A DNA stretch of 16,401 nucleotides from DASUFF01 sp036274695 (GTDB lineage Bacteria; UBA10199; JACPAL01; GCA-016699445), in NCBI GenBank assembly GCA_036274695.1, contig DASUFF010000179.1:1-16401 (forward strand), given 5' to 3'. The notes below the pieces were generated by a model that saw nothing but the letters and a program-made list of their open reading frames with translations, was not told the DNA's origin and searched no databases. The translations under genes were made by a program, and so were the position numbers. Shown here one piece after another: positions 1 to 5,939 of this stretch. Numbering within the stretch: position 1 is the first letter of the stretch; each line of letters starts with the position of its first letter.

Positions 1-275
1 TCCTAAACCAAGGCTTCGATGTCGTTGTGGCCGAGGACGAGCGAGAACTCATCAGCCTTTGTTTCGACTTCCAGGACGAATTGAACGTCATCCTCTTTGA
101 TTCGGCCCGCCTGGGGATCAACAAGTGCCTCCAGGACGGACTGGAGTACTCTCTGAAATACGCCGGTATCTCCCACGTCGCCCTGGTCGAATGGAACATG
201 AATGACTGGATAAAGCGTCATCCTCGGCATTCAAGAGAGACAGGAAATGTGCGAGAGCTAAACGAGGCAAAGTAA
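1..275 (+). CDS. partial CDS, 3' end only; possibly a diverged receiver domain
   Basis: The frame is open from the left edge to a TAA at 273-275, so the start lies outside the window. About 90 residues are visible. I do not recognise the protein with confidence. The segment GFDVVVAEDERELISL, followed 15-20 residues later by NVILFDSA, resembles beta2-alpha2-beta3 of a response-regulator receiver domain, with the Asp of LFD at the phospho-acceptor place. HVALVEWNM could then be beta4, but the conserved Lys-Pro near the end is missing. The last 25 residues are polar and basic. Base composition is AT-richer than in the genes after 858. An antisense frame (3-230) is also open, but its protein looks like a shadow. 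Coding status is probable; the function is a guess. Confidence 0.4.
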   Translation, partial: LNQGFDVVVAEDERELISLCFDFQDELNVILFDSARLGINKCLQDGLEYSLKYAGISHVALVEWNMNDWIKRHPRHSRETGNVRELNEAK

Positions 276-353
276 TTTTCTTGCGAAACTGACAATTTGA
301 TTCATAGTTGGGGTCGAATTCTTTGCAGTTCATCGCACAATTGTTGTCTTGTT

Positions 354-427
354 CGGGGCGTAGCTCAGCCTGGTAGAGCACCTGGTTTGGGACCAGGGGG
401 TCGTAGGTTCAAATCCTATCGCCCCGA
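354..427 (+). tRNA. tRNA-Pro(TGG)
   Basis: Complete 74-nt cloverleaf. The acceptor stem CGGGGCG (354-360) pairs with CGCCCCG (420-426), followed by discriminator A427. The D stem is GCTC/GAGC. The anticodon stem CCTGG/CCAGG closes a loop TTTGGGA with anticodon TGG at 388-390. The T loop is TTCAAAT on a paired stem. CCA is not encoded and would be added after transcription. TGG reads proline codons, in practice often all four through wobble at a modified U34. It stands alone here and is followed by a hairpin terminator. Confidence 0.95.
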
Positions 428-449
428 CATCCATCATCGATCCAAAGAA

Positions 450-492
450 AAAACCCAGACTCCCAAGGCTTATCCCCGAGAGTCTGGGTTTT
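450..492. terminator. strong bidirectional hairpin terminator after tRNA-Pro
   Basis: A perfect 13-bp inverted repeat, AAAACCCAGACTC (450-462) with GAGTCTGGGTTTT (480-492), encloses a 17-nt loop. The right arm ends in four T on the plus strand, suitable for ending the tRNA transcript. On the minus strand the tract after the stem is longer (six T, then C, then three T), so the hairpin should also stop leftward transcription before it reaches the tRNA. Confidence 0.75.
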
Positions 493-684
493 CCATTTCG
501 TGTCAGTCTGATCAGAGTTTTTATTCCACTCCTATTCCACGGAGGAGGTGGCTTTGAGCCCATAATGACCTCATAATGATATCCGAAACCGATCGGTGAT
601 CATTCAAGGGGCCGTTATGTATTTTGTGCTATTCCATTGATTTCAAGCACTTGCATCAATTATATCTCGATCTGTAGCAAGCGT
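493..684. other. AT-rich non-coding stretch between tRNA-Pro and the tRNA remnant
   Basis: I see no convincing gene here. The stretch is AT-rich compared with everything to its right. It contains an imperfect tandem repeat (CATAATGA at about 561-579, twice) and a short palindrome ACCGATCGGT near 589-598. The small open frames across it run into the tRNA on the other strand and are not protein-like. It may be relict sequence left by a lost tRNA-associated insertion, but no integrase fragment is recognisable. Confidence 0.4.
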
Positions 685-758
685 CGGGGAACGGCCCCAG
701 TTGGTAGAACACACGCTTTGGGAGCAGGGGGTTGCAGGTTCAAATCCTGTCTCCCCGA
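685..758 (+). pseudogene. decayed tRNA-Pro(TGG) remnant
   Basis: This has the same 74-nt spacing as the intact tRNA-Pro at 354. It keeps loop TTTGGGA with anticodon TGG (719-721), an intact T stem-loop (GCAGG TTCAAAT CCTGT) and most of the acceptor stem (CGGGGAA with CTCCCCG, one mismatch). The D stem has two mismatches (GCCC against GAAC), the anticodon stem has two (CACGC against GCAGG), and the normally invariant U8 is C. It therefore should not fold as a working tRNA. It could instead be an unusual tRNA-like RNA, but pairing losses in two separate arms favour a pseudogene. No CCA is encoded. Confidence 0.7.
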
Positions 759-838
759 CAACAAAGGGGAACCTGCAAGCGTTGCAGGTCAGCGAAGCAG
801 CACCGACGGAGTCGGTGTCAAATCCTGTCTCCCCGACA
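731..838 (+). repeat. duplicated tRNA 3' end with two small hairpins (att-like or REP-like)
   Basis: The 21 bp from the T loop through the acceptor end of the tRNA remnant (740-760) recur identically at 818-838. The 9 bp GTTGCAGGT just before it (731-739) also recur at 781-789. In the second copy 28 extra bp (790-817) sit between these two parts. The intervening DNA forms two tight hairpins with 3-nt loops: ACCTGCAA/TTGCAGGT (771-778 with 782-789) and CACCGAC/GTCGGTG (801-807 with 811-817). Duplication of a tRNA 3' end is the usual footprint of integrase-mediated insertion, but no element remains between the copies. The second copy ends 19 bp before the Rieske start codon. Confidence 0.65.
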
Positions 839-857
839 CTATGAAGGAGAAAATTCC

Positions 858-1163
858 ATGTCCAAAACCGTCAAAGTCGCGCCCGTCTCCGAGATCACGC
901 CCAAGACGCCCAAGATCATCGAGGTCGACGGCGCCCAGATCGCCGTCTTCAACGTGAACGGCGAGTTCTGCGCCATCAACAACGTCTGCCCGCATCGCGG
1001 CGGGCCGCTCGGCGAGGGCGACCTGGAAGGCACGCTGGTGACCTGCCCCTGGCACGGCTGGCAGTTCGATGTGAAGACGGGCCAAAGCCCGGTCAATCCC
1101 GCCGCCGCCGTGAAGACCTTCGCCTGCAAGGTGGAAGGATCGGATGTCTGCGTCGAGGTGTAG
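858..1163 (+). CDS. Rieske-type [2Fe-2S] ferredoxin
   Basis: A 101-residue small Rieske protein, the free-standing type that passes electrons to oxygenases or reductases (NirD-like or BphF-like). The cluster ligands are visible as C44-P-H46 in CPHRGGPL and C63-P-W-H66 in CPWHGWQFD: two Cys and two His, the classic CxH...CxxH pair. There is no signal peptide or membrane anchor, so it is cytoplasmic. The ATG at 858 is chosen because AAGGAGA lies 7 nt upstream and the family normally begins about here; open frame further upstream is tRNA-remnant DNA. The neighbours are an unknown Cys-rich protein and CutA. No oxygenase or reductase partner adjoins it. A sulfite/nitrite reductase lies 10 kb away, so a NirD-like role is possible but not shown. 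Confidence 0.9.
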   Translation: MSKTVKVAPVSEITPKTPKIIEVDGAQIAVFNVNGEFCAINNVCPHRGGPLGEGDLEGTLVTCPWHGWQFDVKTGQSPVNPAAAVKTFACKVEGSDVCVEV

Positions 1164-1187
1164 GGGCGATTCATGAATCGCCCCTAC
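1160..1187. repeat. perfect 28-bp palindrome overlapping the Rieske stop codon
   Basis: GTAGGGGCGATTCA (1160-1173) is followed with no loop by its exact reverse complement (1174-1187). The palindrome starts at the last base of the Val codon and contains the TAG stop of the Rieske gene. It ends 9 bp before the next start codon. Similar GGGGCGA...TCGCCCC palindromes occur dispersed in many bacterial genomes, from my general knowledge. It could fold into a 3' end stabiliser or weak attenuator between the two genes. It has no T tract. Confidence 0.8.
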
Positions 1188-1196
1188 AGGTCTTAA

Positions 1197-1910
1197 ATGG
1201 ATTTCATTCTTTTGGGAGGCGGCTGCTTTGGCTCCTTCTACGCGCGGCAACTCCTGCGCGGGGCCGACCGCCTCGGGGTCGGCACGATCCACGTCGTCGA
1301 CAAGGACCCCGAGTGCCGGGTCCGGAGCGATTTCGGCGACGCCGCGCGCATCGCCTATCACATCCAAGACTGGAAGGATTTCCTGATCCCGTATTTCGAA
1401 ACCTGCATCGCGCGTCGCGAAGCGGGGGAGACGGTGACCGATCAGTACGTCCCGCCCACCTTCGCCCCGCATATCTTGATGGAGCTTTTCATCGAGGAAG
1501 CGGCGCGCGAGATCCCCTCGCTCCGCTTCGAAAGACGGCCGTTCGAGGCCGAGGTCGGCACGCCCGTCGACATGTTGTTGCCCGCGGGGACGCGGGCCTT
1601 GAGCTTCGCGACGTGGACCTGCCCCGCCTCCTGCATCGAGCCGCCCACCTGTCCGCACACGCGGGGGCCGAAGGATTGGGACATCAAGACGCATCTGACG
1701 AAAACGGCGAAGGCCGGTTCGCTGCATATCTTTCAATGCCGCCATTACGCGATGGGCGTCGGAACGATTCCGGTGAGCGCCATCGTGGAGGAATTTTTGA
1801 AATTCCGGGACGTCGTGCGCGCGCCGGGGACGCACCGGGCGGCGATGGCCTCCGTGTCCTCGTGCCACGGCTTGATCGGTCTCGTGGAGGTCTCCCATGC
1901 CCCCGTCTAA
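1197..1910 (+). CDS. unrecognised Cys-rich protein with Rossmann-like N-terminus
   Basis: 237 residues; I do not recognise the family. The N-terminus FILLGGGCFGSFYARQLL, followed by a strand ending in VVDKD about 20 residues later, looks like a dinucleotide-binding Rossmann start (GGGxxG, then an acidic residue after strand 2). The middle carries C142-x3-C146-x5-C152 in a Pro-rich stretch (TCPASCIEPPTCPH), then FQCRHYAMGVGTIP with C181 and SSCHG with C223 near the end. These suggest an iron-sulfur cluster or other metal site. No signal peptide or membrane segment is visible. The ATG at 1197 follows the palindrome closely, with only a weak AGG upstream. Its 3' end overlaps CutA by 14 bp, implying co-transcription. 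A redox enzyme paired with the Rieske ferredoxin is inference. Confidence 0.75.
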   Translation: MDFILLGGGCFGSFYARQLLRGADRLGVGTIHVVDKDPECRVRSDFGDAARIAYHIQDWKDFLIPYFETCIARREAGETVTDQYVPPTFAPHILMELFIEEAAREIPSLRFERRPFEAEVGTPVDMLLPAGTRALSFATWTCPASCIEPPTCPHTRGPKDWDIKTHLTKTAKAGSLHIFQCRHYAMGVGTIPVSAIVEEFLKFRDVVRAPGTHRAAMASVSSCHGLIGLVEVSHAPV

Positions 1911-2217
1911 GTGCGCCGTCTGCCTGACAACCGTTGCAAAGAGGCGGGACGCCGAAAGGATCGCCGCCCATCTGGTGAAACGGCGCCTGGCCGCCTGCGT
2001 CCAGATCGTTCCTGGTTTGACCTCTCACTACCGTTGGAAGGGAAAGGTCTGCCGGGATGCGGAGTTTCTCCTGGTGATGAAGACGAAGTCTTCGAAGACG
2101 AAGATCTTGGAGAGGGAAGTGGCGAAGATCCATCCCTATGAATTGCCGGAATTCGTGGTCTTGCCCCTCAAGGCCGGTTCGGCGGCCTATCTGGCGTGGA
2201 TTAAGGAAAACACCTAA
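1897..2217 (+). CDS. cutA: CutA1 divalent-cation tolerance protein
   Basis: 106 residues, the usual length of CutA, a small cytoplasmic trimer with a ferredoxin-like fold. It is linked genetically to copper/divalent-metal tolerance, with a still-unclear molecular role. Family hallmarks are visible in order: RRLAACVQIVPGLTSHYRWKGKV (residues about 29-51; LAACV and YRWKGK are the signature), a lysine-threonine strand FLLVMKTKSS, HPYELPEFVVLPL, and YLAWI near the end. The ATG at 1897 has GGAGG 6 nt upstream and lies inside the end of the preceding gene. The stop overlaps by 4 bp the stop of the convergent membrane-protein gene. Confidence 0.95.
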   Translation: MPPSKCAVCLTTVAKRRDAERIAAHLVKRRLAACVQIVPGLTSHYRWKGKVCRDAEFLLVMKTKSSKTKILEREVAKIHPYELPEFVVLPLKAGSAAYLAWIKENT

Positions 2218-2681
2218 AGGATCAGGTTACGGGCCGTCAGGACGATTACGATCAAACCTAAAACCAGAACGATGCCGTTGTTGATCACCGACCAGCGGTG
2301 GATCCGGTCGAAGACTTCCTTCAAGTGCACCAGCTCCGTCTGGCTCTGAGTCGTCTGCATCTCTTCTTTCAAGGCCCGCGCCTTCGGGTGCGTGATCAGG
2401 CTGTTGGTGACGGTCATGAAGGTCATGAAGGCGATGATCAGCATCTTGGCCCAGGACCAGCTCCCGGTCTTGAACCCCGCAATCGCGAGACAGGCGAAGG
2501 CCACCAGCCCCGACACGTACCCCAACGGGTAATATTTCGGAAAAATGGACGATACGGCCTTGCCGGCGAACTCCGGAGGAAGGTTGTGGAAGATCGAAGG
2601 GGCCGCGATGAACGAGAAAAAGGCGATGCCGCCGATCCACACGACGAGGGCAACTACATAAAGCGTATTAATAAGGAGCAT
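2214..2681 (-). CDS. DUF4149-type four-helix membrane protein
   Basis: 155 residues with four likely transmembrane helices (about 5-30, 53-70, 76-96 and 130-150). Family-like features include the opening WIGGIAFFSFIAAPSIF, a conserved-looking THPKARALKEEM loop and FDRIHRWSVINNGIVL before the last helix. This matches the DUF4149 (TMEM205-like) pattern, a group without a defined biochemical role. The ATG at 2681 has a TATAAA box 8 bp upstream. The only purine-rich sequence nearby, AAGGAGC, is on the opposite strand and is not a ribosome site for this gene, so it may be translated from a nearly leaderless mRNA. It converges on cutA with a 4-bp stop overlap. Confidence 0.75.
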   Translation of the reverse strand: MLLINTLYVVALVVWIGGIAFFSFIAAPSIFHNLPPEFAGKAVSSIFPKYYPLGYVSGLVAFACLAIAGFKTGSWSWAKMLIIAFMTFMTVTNSLITHPKARALKEEMQTTQSQTELVHLKEVFDRIHRWSVINNGIVLVLGLIVIVLTARNLIL

Positions 2682-2689
2682 CGAAATCG

Positions 2690-2717
2690 TTTATACAGGA
2701 ATCTTCGGTGGTTGTGC
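2690..2717 (-). promoter_or_regulatory. candidate promoter for the DUF4149 gene, nearly leaderless
   Basis: On the minus strand GCACAA (plus positions 2712-2717) is followed after 16 bp by TATAAA (2690-2695). The start codon begins 8 bp beyond that. The -10 is close to consensus and the -35 is poor. The -35 coincides with that of the divergent promoter for the receiver gene. Confidence 0.4.
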
Positions 2718-2740
2718 TTCTTTTTTCAGGGGCGTAAAAT
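2712..2740 (+). promoter_or_regulatory. candidate promoter for the first receiver gene, nearly leaderless
   Basis: TTGTGC (2712-2717), a 17-bp spacer, then TAAAAT (2735-2740; five of six to consensus). The ATG follows after 9 bp (TCGAGTTCA), so the predicted 5' leader is only about 3 nt. No Shine-Dalgarno is present before 2750. Confidence 0.5.
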
Positions 2741-2749
2741 TCGAGTTCA

Positions 2750-3127
2750 ATGAAGGACCCCAAGAAAGTCATGATCGTGGACGACGAAGAGGACGTCGCG
2801 CACCTGGCGGCGCGGCGCATCCGGTCTTGGGGGCACGAGGTCGTCTGTCTTTACGACGGGGGTTCCGTTCTCGATGCGGTTCAAAAGGAACGTCCCTCCC
2901 TCATCCTGTTGGACATGCGTCTGCCGGACGTCTCCGGGGCGGACGTCTATCGGATCCTCCGCGGGGAGAAATCCCTGGAAGACATTCCGATTGTTTTTTT
3001 CTCGGCCCACAGCTCCCAGCAGGATTATTGCTTGAACGAACTCGGGGCCGAAGGATTCATCAGCAAACCCTACGACCCCGAAGAGTTCCGGGACATCCTT
3101 TCGAGGCTCCTGGGAAAAGGAGACTGA
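2750..3127 (+). CDS. single-domain response regulator (CheY-like receiver)
   Basis: 125 residues, a single receiver domain with no output domain. The acidic pocket is D11-D12 (VMIVDDEED), the phospho-acceptor is D55 (ILLDMRLPD), the switch Ser is S85 (VFFSAHSS) and the conserved Lys is K106 (ISKPYD), all in the expected order, so it should be phosphorylatable. Such proteins act as phosphorelay intermediates or bind a target directly. It is followed after 1 nt by a second receiver gene, and beyond that lies a convergent MASE1 histidine kinase, the obvious candidate phosphodonor. The start is chosen from the TAAAAT box 9 bp upstream and the family's usual N-terminus. Confidence 0.9.
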   Translation: MKDPKKVMIVDDEEDVAHLAARRIRSWGHEVVCLYDGGSVLDAVQKERPSLILLDMRLPDVSGADVYRILRGEKSLEDIPIVFFSAHSSQQDYCLNELGAEGFISKPYDPEEFRDILSRLLGKGD

Positions 3128-3128
3128 C

Positions 3129-3509
3129 ATGGCCACCAAAAAGCAAATCCTCGTCGTCGAGGACGACCGCGACCTCCAGGTCCTTCTCAAGAAAAAGCTG
3201 CAGGCGGACGGCTACTCGTGCATTCCGGCGCTGAACGTCGAGAGCGCCTTGAAGGCGCTTCGGCAGGAGCACCCAAGCCTGGTCATTTTGGATCTGGGCC
3301 TGCCGGACGCGAGCGGAACGGCTTTTTTGAGAAGCGCGAAGGAGTGGCTGGCGCCCGGCGAGAAGCTGCCTCCGGTGATCGTCTTGAGCGGCTACGACGA
3401 CAAGGAGATCGTCGACTACGCCATCGGCGAGGGGGCCCAGTGCTTCCTGGCCAAGCCCCTCGACGCGGAATTGCTCCTGACGACGGTCAACGATTGTCTC
3501 TCAGCGTGA
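3129..3509 (+). CDS. second single-domain response regulator
   Basis: 126 residues, again only a receiver domain. E11-D12-D13 (VVEDD) forms the acidic pocket, D55 (VILDLGLPD) is the phospho-acceptor, S87 (IVLSGYDD) is the switch residue and K109 (LAKPLD) the conserved Lys. It is clearly related to the preceding gene but quite diverged, so any duplication is old. The ATG at 3129 lies 1 nt after the previous stop with AAAGGAGA upstream, so translation is probably coupled. Its last 23 bp overlap the end of the kinase gene on the other strand. It has no DNA-binding domain, so its output must be protein-protein or phosphotransfer. Confidence 0.9.
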   Translation: MATKKQILVVEDDRDLQVLLKKKLQADGYSCIPALNVESALKALRQEHPSLVILDLGLPDASGTAFLRSAKEWLAPGEKLPPVIVLSGYDDKEIVDYAIGEGAQCFLAKPLDAELLLTTVNDCLSA

Positions 3510-5100
3510 CGGTCTTCATCCTCTCGGGCAGCGAATCGGGAAAAACGACGGTGAGTCGGGTCCCTTCGCCGGGCGCGCTGTCGACGTCGATCCGCCCGCG
3601 ATGGTGGCCGACGACGAGCCGGCAGACCGACAGCCCGATCCCCGTGCCGCGCGGCTGACTCCTTCCCGAGGCGTGCCCGAACATCTCGAAGATCCTCTCC
3701 TGATCCTCCTCCGGGATTCCGATGCCCGTATCCTCCACGGAGATCAGGACCTGCCGGTCGGAACGGCGCAGGTGCAGGGAGATCGTTCCGCCCGCGTCTG
3801 TGAACTTGATCGCGTTGTCGAGGAGGTTGATCAGGACCTGCTTGATCTTGTCCGAGTCGCAGACGGCCAGAAAGGGCGCGTCCGGGAACTCGCGCAGGAA
3901 ATCGAGGCCCTTGTTCTGCACGGCCGGCTTCATCAGATCGTAGATCTCCCGGAGGATCTGGGTGACGTCGGTCTTCTCGAAGACCATCTCCAGTTTTCCC
4001 GATTCCAGCTTCGAGTAGTCCAGCACGTTGTTGATGAGACGGGTCAAGCGGTTGACGTTGTTCTTGGCGATGTCCAGCGTCTCCCTCTGGGCGTCGGTGA
4101 CGGGCCCGTCGATGCCGTCCAGCACCACCTCGATGCCCGCCTTGATCGAGCTCAACGGCGTCCTGAGCTCGTGGGACACCATCGAGGCGAAATCCGATTT
4201 GACCGATTCGCTCCGCTTCCTTTCGGCGATCGTCGCCGCCAGCACCAGGGTGGTCGGGATCACCGACGTCATGAAGAGCTGCAGGGACAGCAGGCCTTCG
4301 TAAGGCGTTCCGCCGGCGAAGGGGCCGAGTCCGTGGGCGGTGCCCCAAACCGCGCCGATGGAGACGACCACGTTCGCCGTCGCGGCGCCTTTCTGGCCGA
4401 AACGGATGGCCGCCCAAATCAGGAGGGGAAAGAGCATGTAGGGATGAAAGAAGTGGGCCTGTACGACGAGGATCAGGAGCAGGAAGAGGGCGGCGGCCTC
4501 CAACCGTTTTAACGACGACGAACGGCCCTCGATCGGCCGGGAAGGCGGGCGGCTCCAGGCCAGGAGGAAGGGCGCCACGACTAAGACCCCCAGCATGTCG
4601 CCGATCCACCATTCCAGCCAAAGCGAGCCGAAGGACGGCCACGCGGCGCTTCCTCCGAGACAAAGGCTGACGACGCCGACGGTGGCGGCGACGGCGGTGC
4701 CGGCGACTCCTCCGAGGACGATCAGGCTTAAGCCGTCGCGCAACCGCTCCATGCCGTTCTGGAAACCGGCGAGGCGACGGAGAAGGAAGGCGCCGAGAAT
4801 GGCTTCGAGCGTGTTGCCGGCCGCTATGCCCAGGGCCACCGGCCAGCCGACGTCGGTGGCGGCGTTGACGAGGAGCGCTCCCAGGAAGACGCCGGGCCAC
4901 AGGCCGTAGCCGCCGATGAGGAGAGAGGCCAGGGCGAGTCCCGCGGCCGGCCAAACGAAGGAGACGTTGGCGTGCAGGGCCGACAGAGAAAGCCCGAAGC
5001 GCCCCGCGGCGAAATAAACGCCGGCGACGACGGGTATCCACGCGAACGTCTTCCAAAAGGGGCGGGACACAGGAGGCATAACTGGCGGAAAGCCTACCAC
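3487..5100 (-). CDS. MASE1-domain sensor histidine kinase
   Basis: 537 residues. The N-terminal 290 residues form about eight membrane helices of the MASE1 type; the signature FVWPAAGLALASLLIGG then GLWPGVFLGALLVNA is at about 48-80. MASE1 is a membrane sensor module of unknown ligand. Then comes HisKA with H310 in SHELRTPLSSIK, and a HATPase_c domain with N box INLLDNAIKF (about 424-433), DTGIGIP (457-463) and GTGIGL (485-490), so all kinase motifs are intact. The first codon at 5098-5100 is GTG; an in-frame ATG at 5077-5079 would shorten the protein by 7 residues, and neither has a clear Shine-Dalgarno. The likely partners are the two receivers whose operon it overlaps tail to tail. Confidence 0.92.
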   Translation of the reverse strand: MVGFPPVMPPVSRPFWKTFAWIPVVAGVYFAAGRFGLSLSALHANVSFVWPAAGLALASLLIGGYGLWPGVFLGALLVNAATDVGWPVALGIAAGNTLEAILGAFLLRRLAGFQNGMERLRDGLSLIVLGGVAGTAVAATVGVVSLCLGGSAAWPSFGSLWLEWWIGDMLGVLVVAPFLLAWSRPPSRPIEGRSSSLKRLEAAALFLLLILVVQAHFFHPYMLFPLLIWAAIRFGQKGAATANVVVSIGAVWGTAHGLGPFAGGTPYEGLLSLQLFMTSVIPTTLVLAATIAERKRSESVKSDFASMVSHELRTPLSSIKAGIEVVLDGIDGPVTDAQRETLDIAKNNVNRLTRLINNVLDYSKLESGKLEMVFEKTDVTQILREIYDLMKPAVQNKGLDFLREFPDAPFLAVCDSDKIKQVLINLLDNAIKFTDAGGTISLHLRRSDRQVLISVEDTGIGIPEEDQERIFEMFGHASGRSQPRGTGIGLSVCRLVVGHHRGRIDVDSAPGEGTRLTVVFPDSLPERMKTVTLRDNR

Positions 5101-5174
5101 AACTTAAAGGCCCGAACGACGCGCGATTTGACTTTGACCGGCCCCTGTCCTACTCCTCGGGGCCGATCCCAACT

Positions 5175-5429
5175 ATGCGCCTCATCGCCCTCGTCTTGTC
5201 CACGCTCTCGCTGATTTCCCTGGGCCTGACCATGCGCGCCGGTCTCCTGGCCGCGCATGGGGAACAGCTGTTCTACATGTCCCATCTCTACTGGGCCTTC
5301 GGCAGCGTCGGACTGGTCGCGCTCACGCTCTGCCTCTGCCTGATGTTCATTTATAAGATGCACGGGATCATGCACGATTTGGTGCGGCAGCTGGATGCGG
5401 TAACGCCCCCCAAGGAGGGGGAGTTATGA
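5175..5429 (+). CDS. small two-helix membrane protein, unknown
   Basis: 84 residues with two predicted membrane helices (about 3-25 and 39-60) and a short charged tail ending PPKEGEL. The loop MSHLYW and the motif YKMHGIMHDL follow the helices. I do not recognise the family. The ATG at 5175 has no clear ribosome site. TTGACT at 5128 could be a -35 with only a poor -10 (TACTCC) at 5151. Its TGA overlaps the ATG of the next membrane gene (ATGA at 5426-5429), so the two are translationally coupled and their products may form a complex. Confidence 0.65.
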   Translation: MRLIALVLSTLSLISLGLTMRAGLLAAHGEQLFYMSHLYWAFGSVGLVALTLCLCLMFIYKMHGIMHDLVRQLDAVTPPKEGEL

Positions 5430-5923
5430 GCCATGTCTTAAGCTGGCTGCACGTTACCGGCGTCGCCGTGAGCTTGGGGACCGGGCTCTTTCTCGTGTTC
5501 GTGTTTTTCCCGGCCCTTAAAATCATCGAGGACCGCCAGCAGCGCATGAAGCTGTTGGCGGCGGCCATCCAGTATTTTCATCCGATCTTCCTTTTGGGCA
5601 TCTGCACCGTCTTCATGACCGGTGCCATCCGCCTGACGGACTTGAAGATCGACTTCGGGCAGCTTTACTATTCGTCGCTCGGCCACGTTCTCCTCTGGAA
5701 ATTCGGCCTCACGACGCTCATCTTCCTGATCGCCGGCGGACAGTGCTTCGGGATGGGGCTTAAGCTCCAGCGCATGGCCAACGGCGTGATCGAGGGCACG
5801 ATCGAGCGCCAGGAGCGCCTTGCGAACGCCATTAAGAAGATGGCGACGTACAACCTGATTGCCCTCGCCGTGACCATCTATTTCGGGCTAAAATTGCTCC
5901 CGATCGTTTACGGACAACATTAA
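5426..5923 (+). CDS. four-helix membrane protein, CopD-like fold suspected
   Basis: 165 residues with four predicted helices (about 8-31, 50-70, 84-110 and 141-160). Histidines lie in or at the helix ends (H9, H52, H87), as in CopD/HemJ-type heme or copper membrane proteins. The opening LSWLHVTGVAVSLGTGLFLVF is typical of that loose group. There is no decisive motif, so CopD-like is a suggestion. The start is firm: AAGGAGGGGGAG lies just upstream and the ATG overlaps the previous stop. A 16-nt gap separates it from the exported repeat protein downstream, which has its own ribosome site, so the three genes may form one operon. Confidence 0.75.
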   Translation: MSHVLSWLHVTGVAVSLGTGLFLVFVFFPALKIIEDRQQRMKLLAAAIQYFHPIFLLGICTVFMTGAIRLTDLKIDFGQLYYSSLGHVLLWKFGLTTLIFLIAGGQCFGMGLKLQRMANGVIEGTIERQERLANAIKKMATYNLIALAVTIYFGLKLLPIVYGQH

Positions 5924-5939
5924 AATCCGGAGGTTCTTC

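Noticed and set aside
3..230. Minus-strand frame at the left edge
   Set aside because: Its residues are rich in Asp/Val/Gly/Gln as expected of a complement of a coding strand. The plus frame has the better amino-acid pattern and hints of a receiver fold.
330..563. Minus-strand frame across the tRNA, with a peptide reading GFEPTTPWSQTRCSTRLSYAPN
   Set aside because: This is the antisense translation of tRNA-Pro, a spurious product often seen in annotations. It has no ribosome site and no protein-like composition outside the tRNA.
731..838. Repeats near the tRNA remnant read as a CRISPR or tandem array
   Set aside because: There are only two copies, one of them split, and they match the tRNA 3' end. 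No regular spacers or Cas genes are present.
3416..5056. 546-residue minus-strand frame overlapping the kinase gene in another phase
   Set aside because: An Arg/Ala/Pro-rich shadow. The chosen frame has complete MASE1, HisKA and HATPase motifs.
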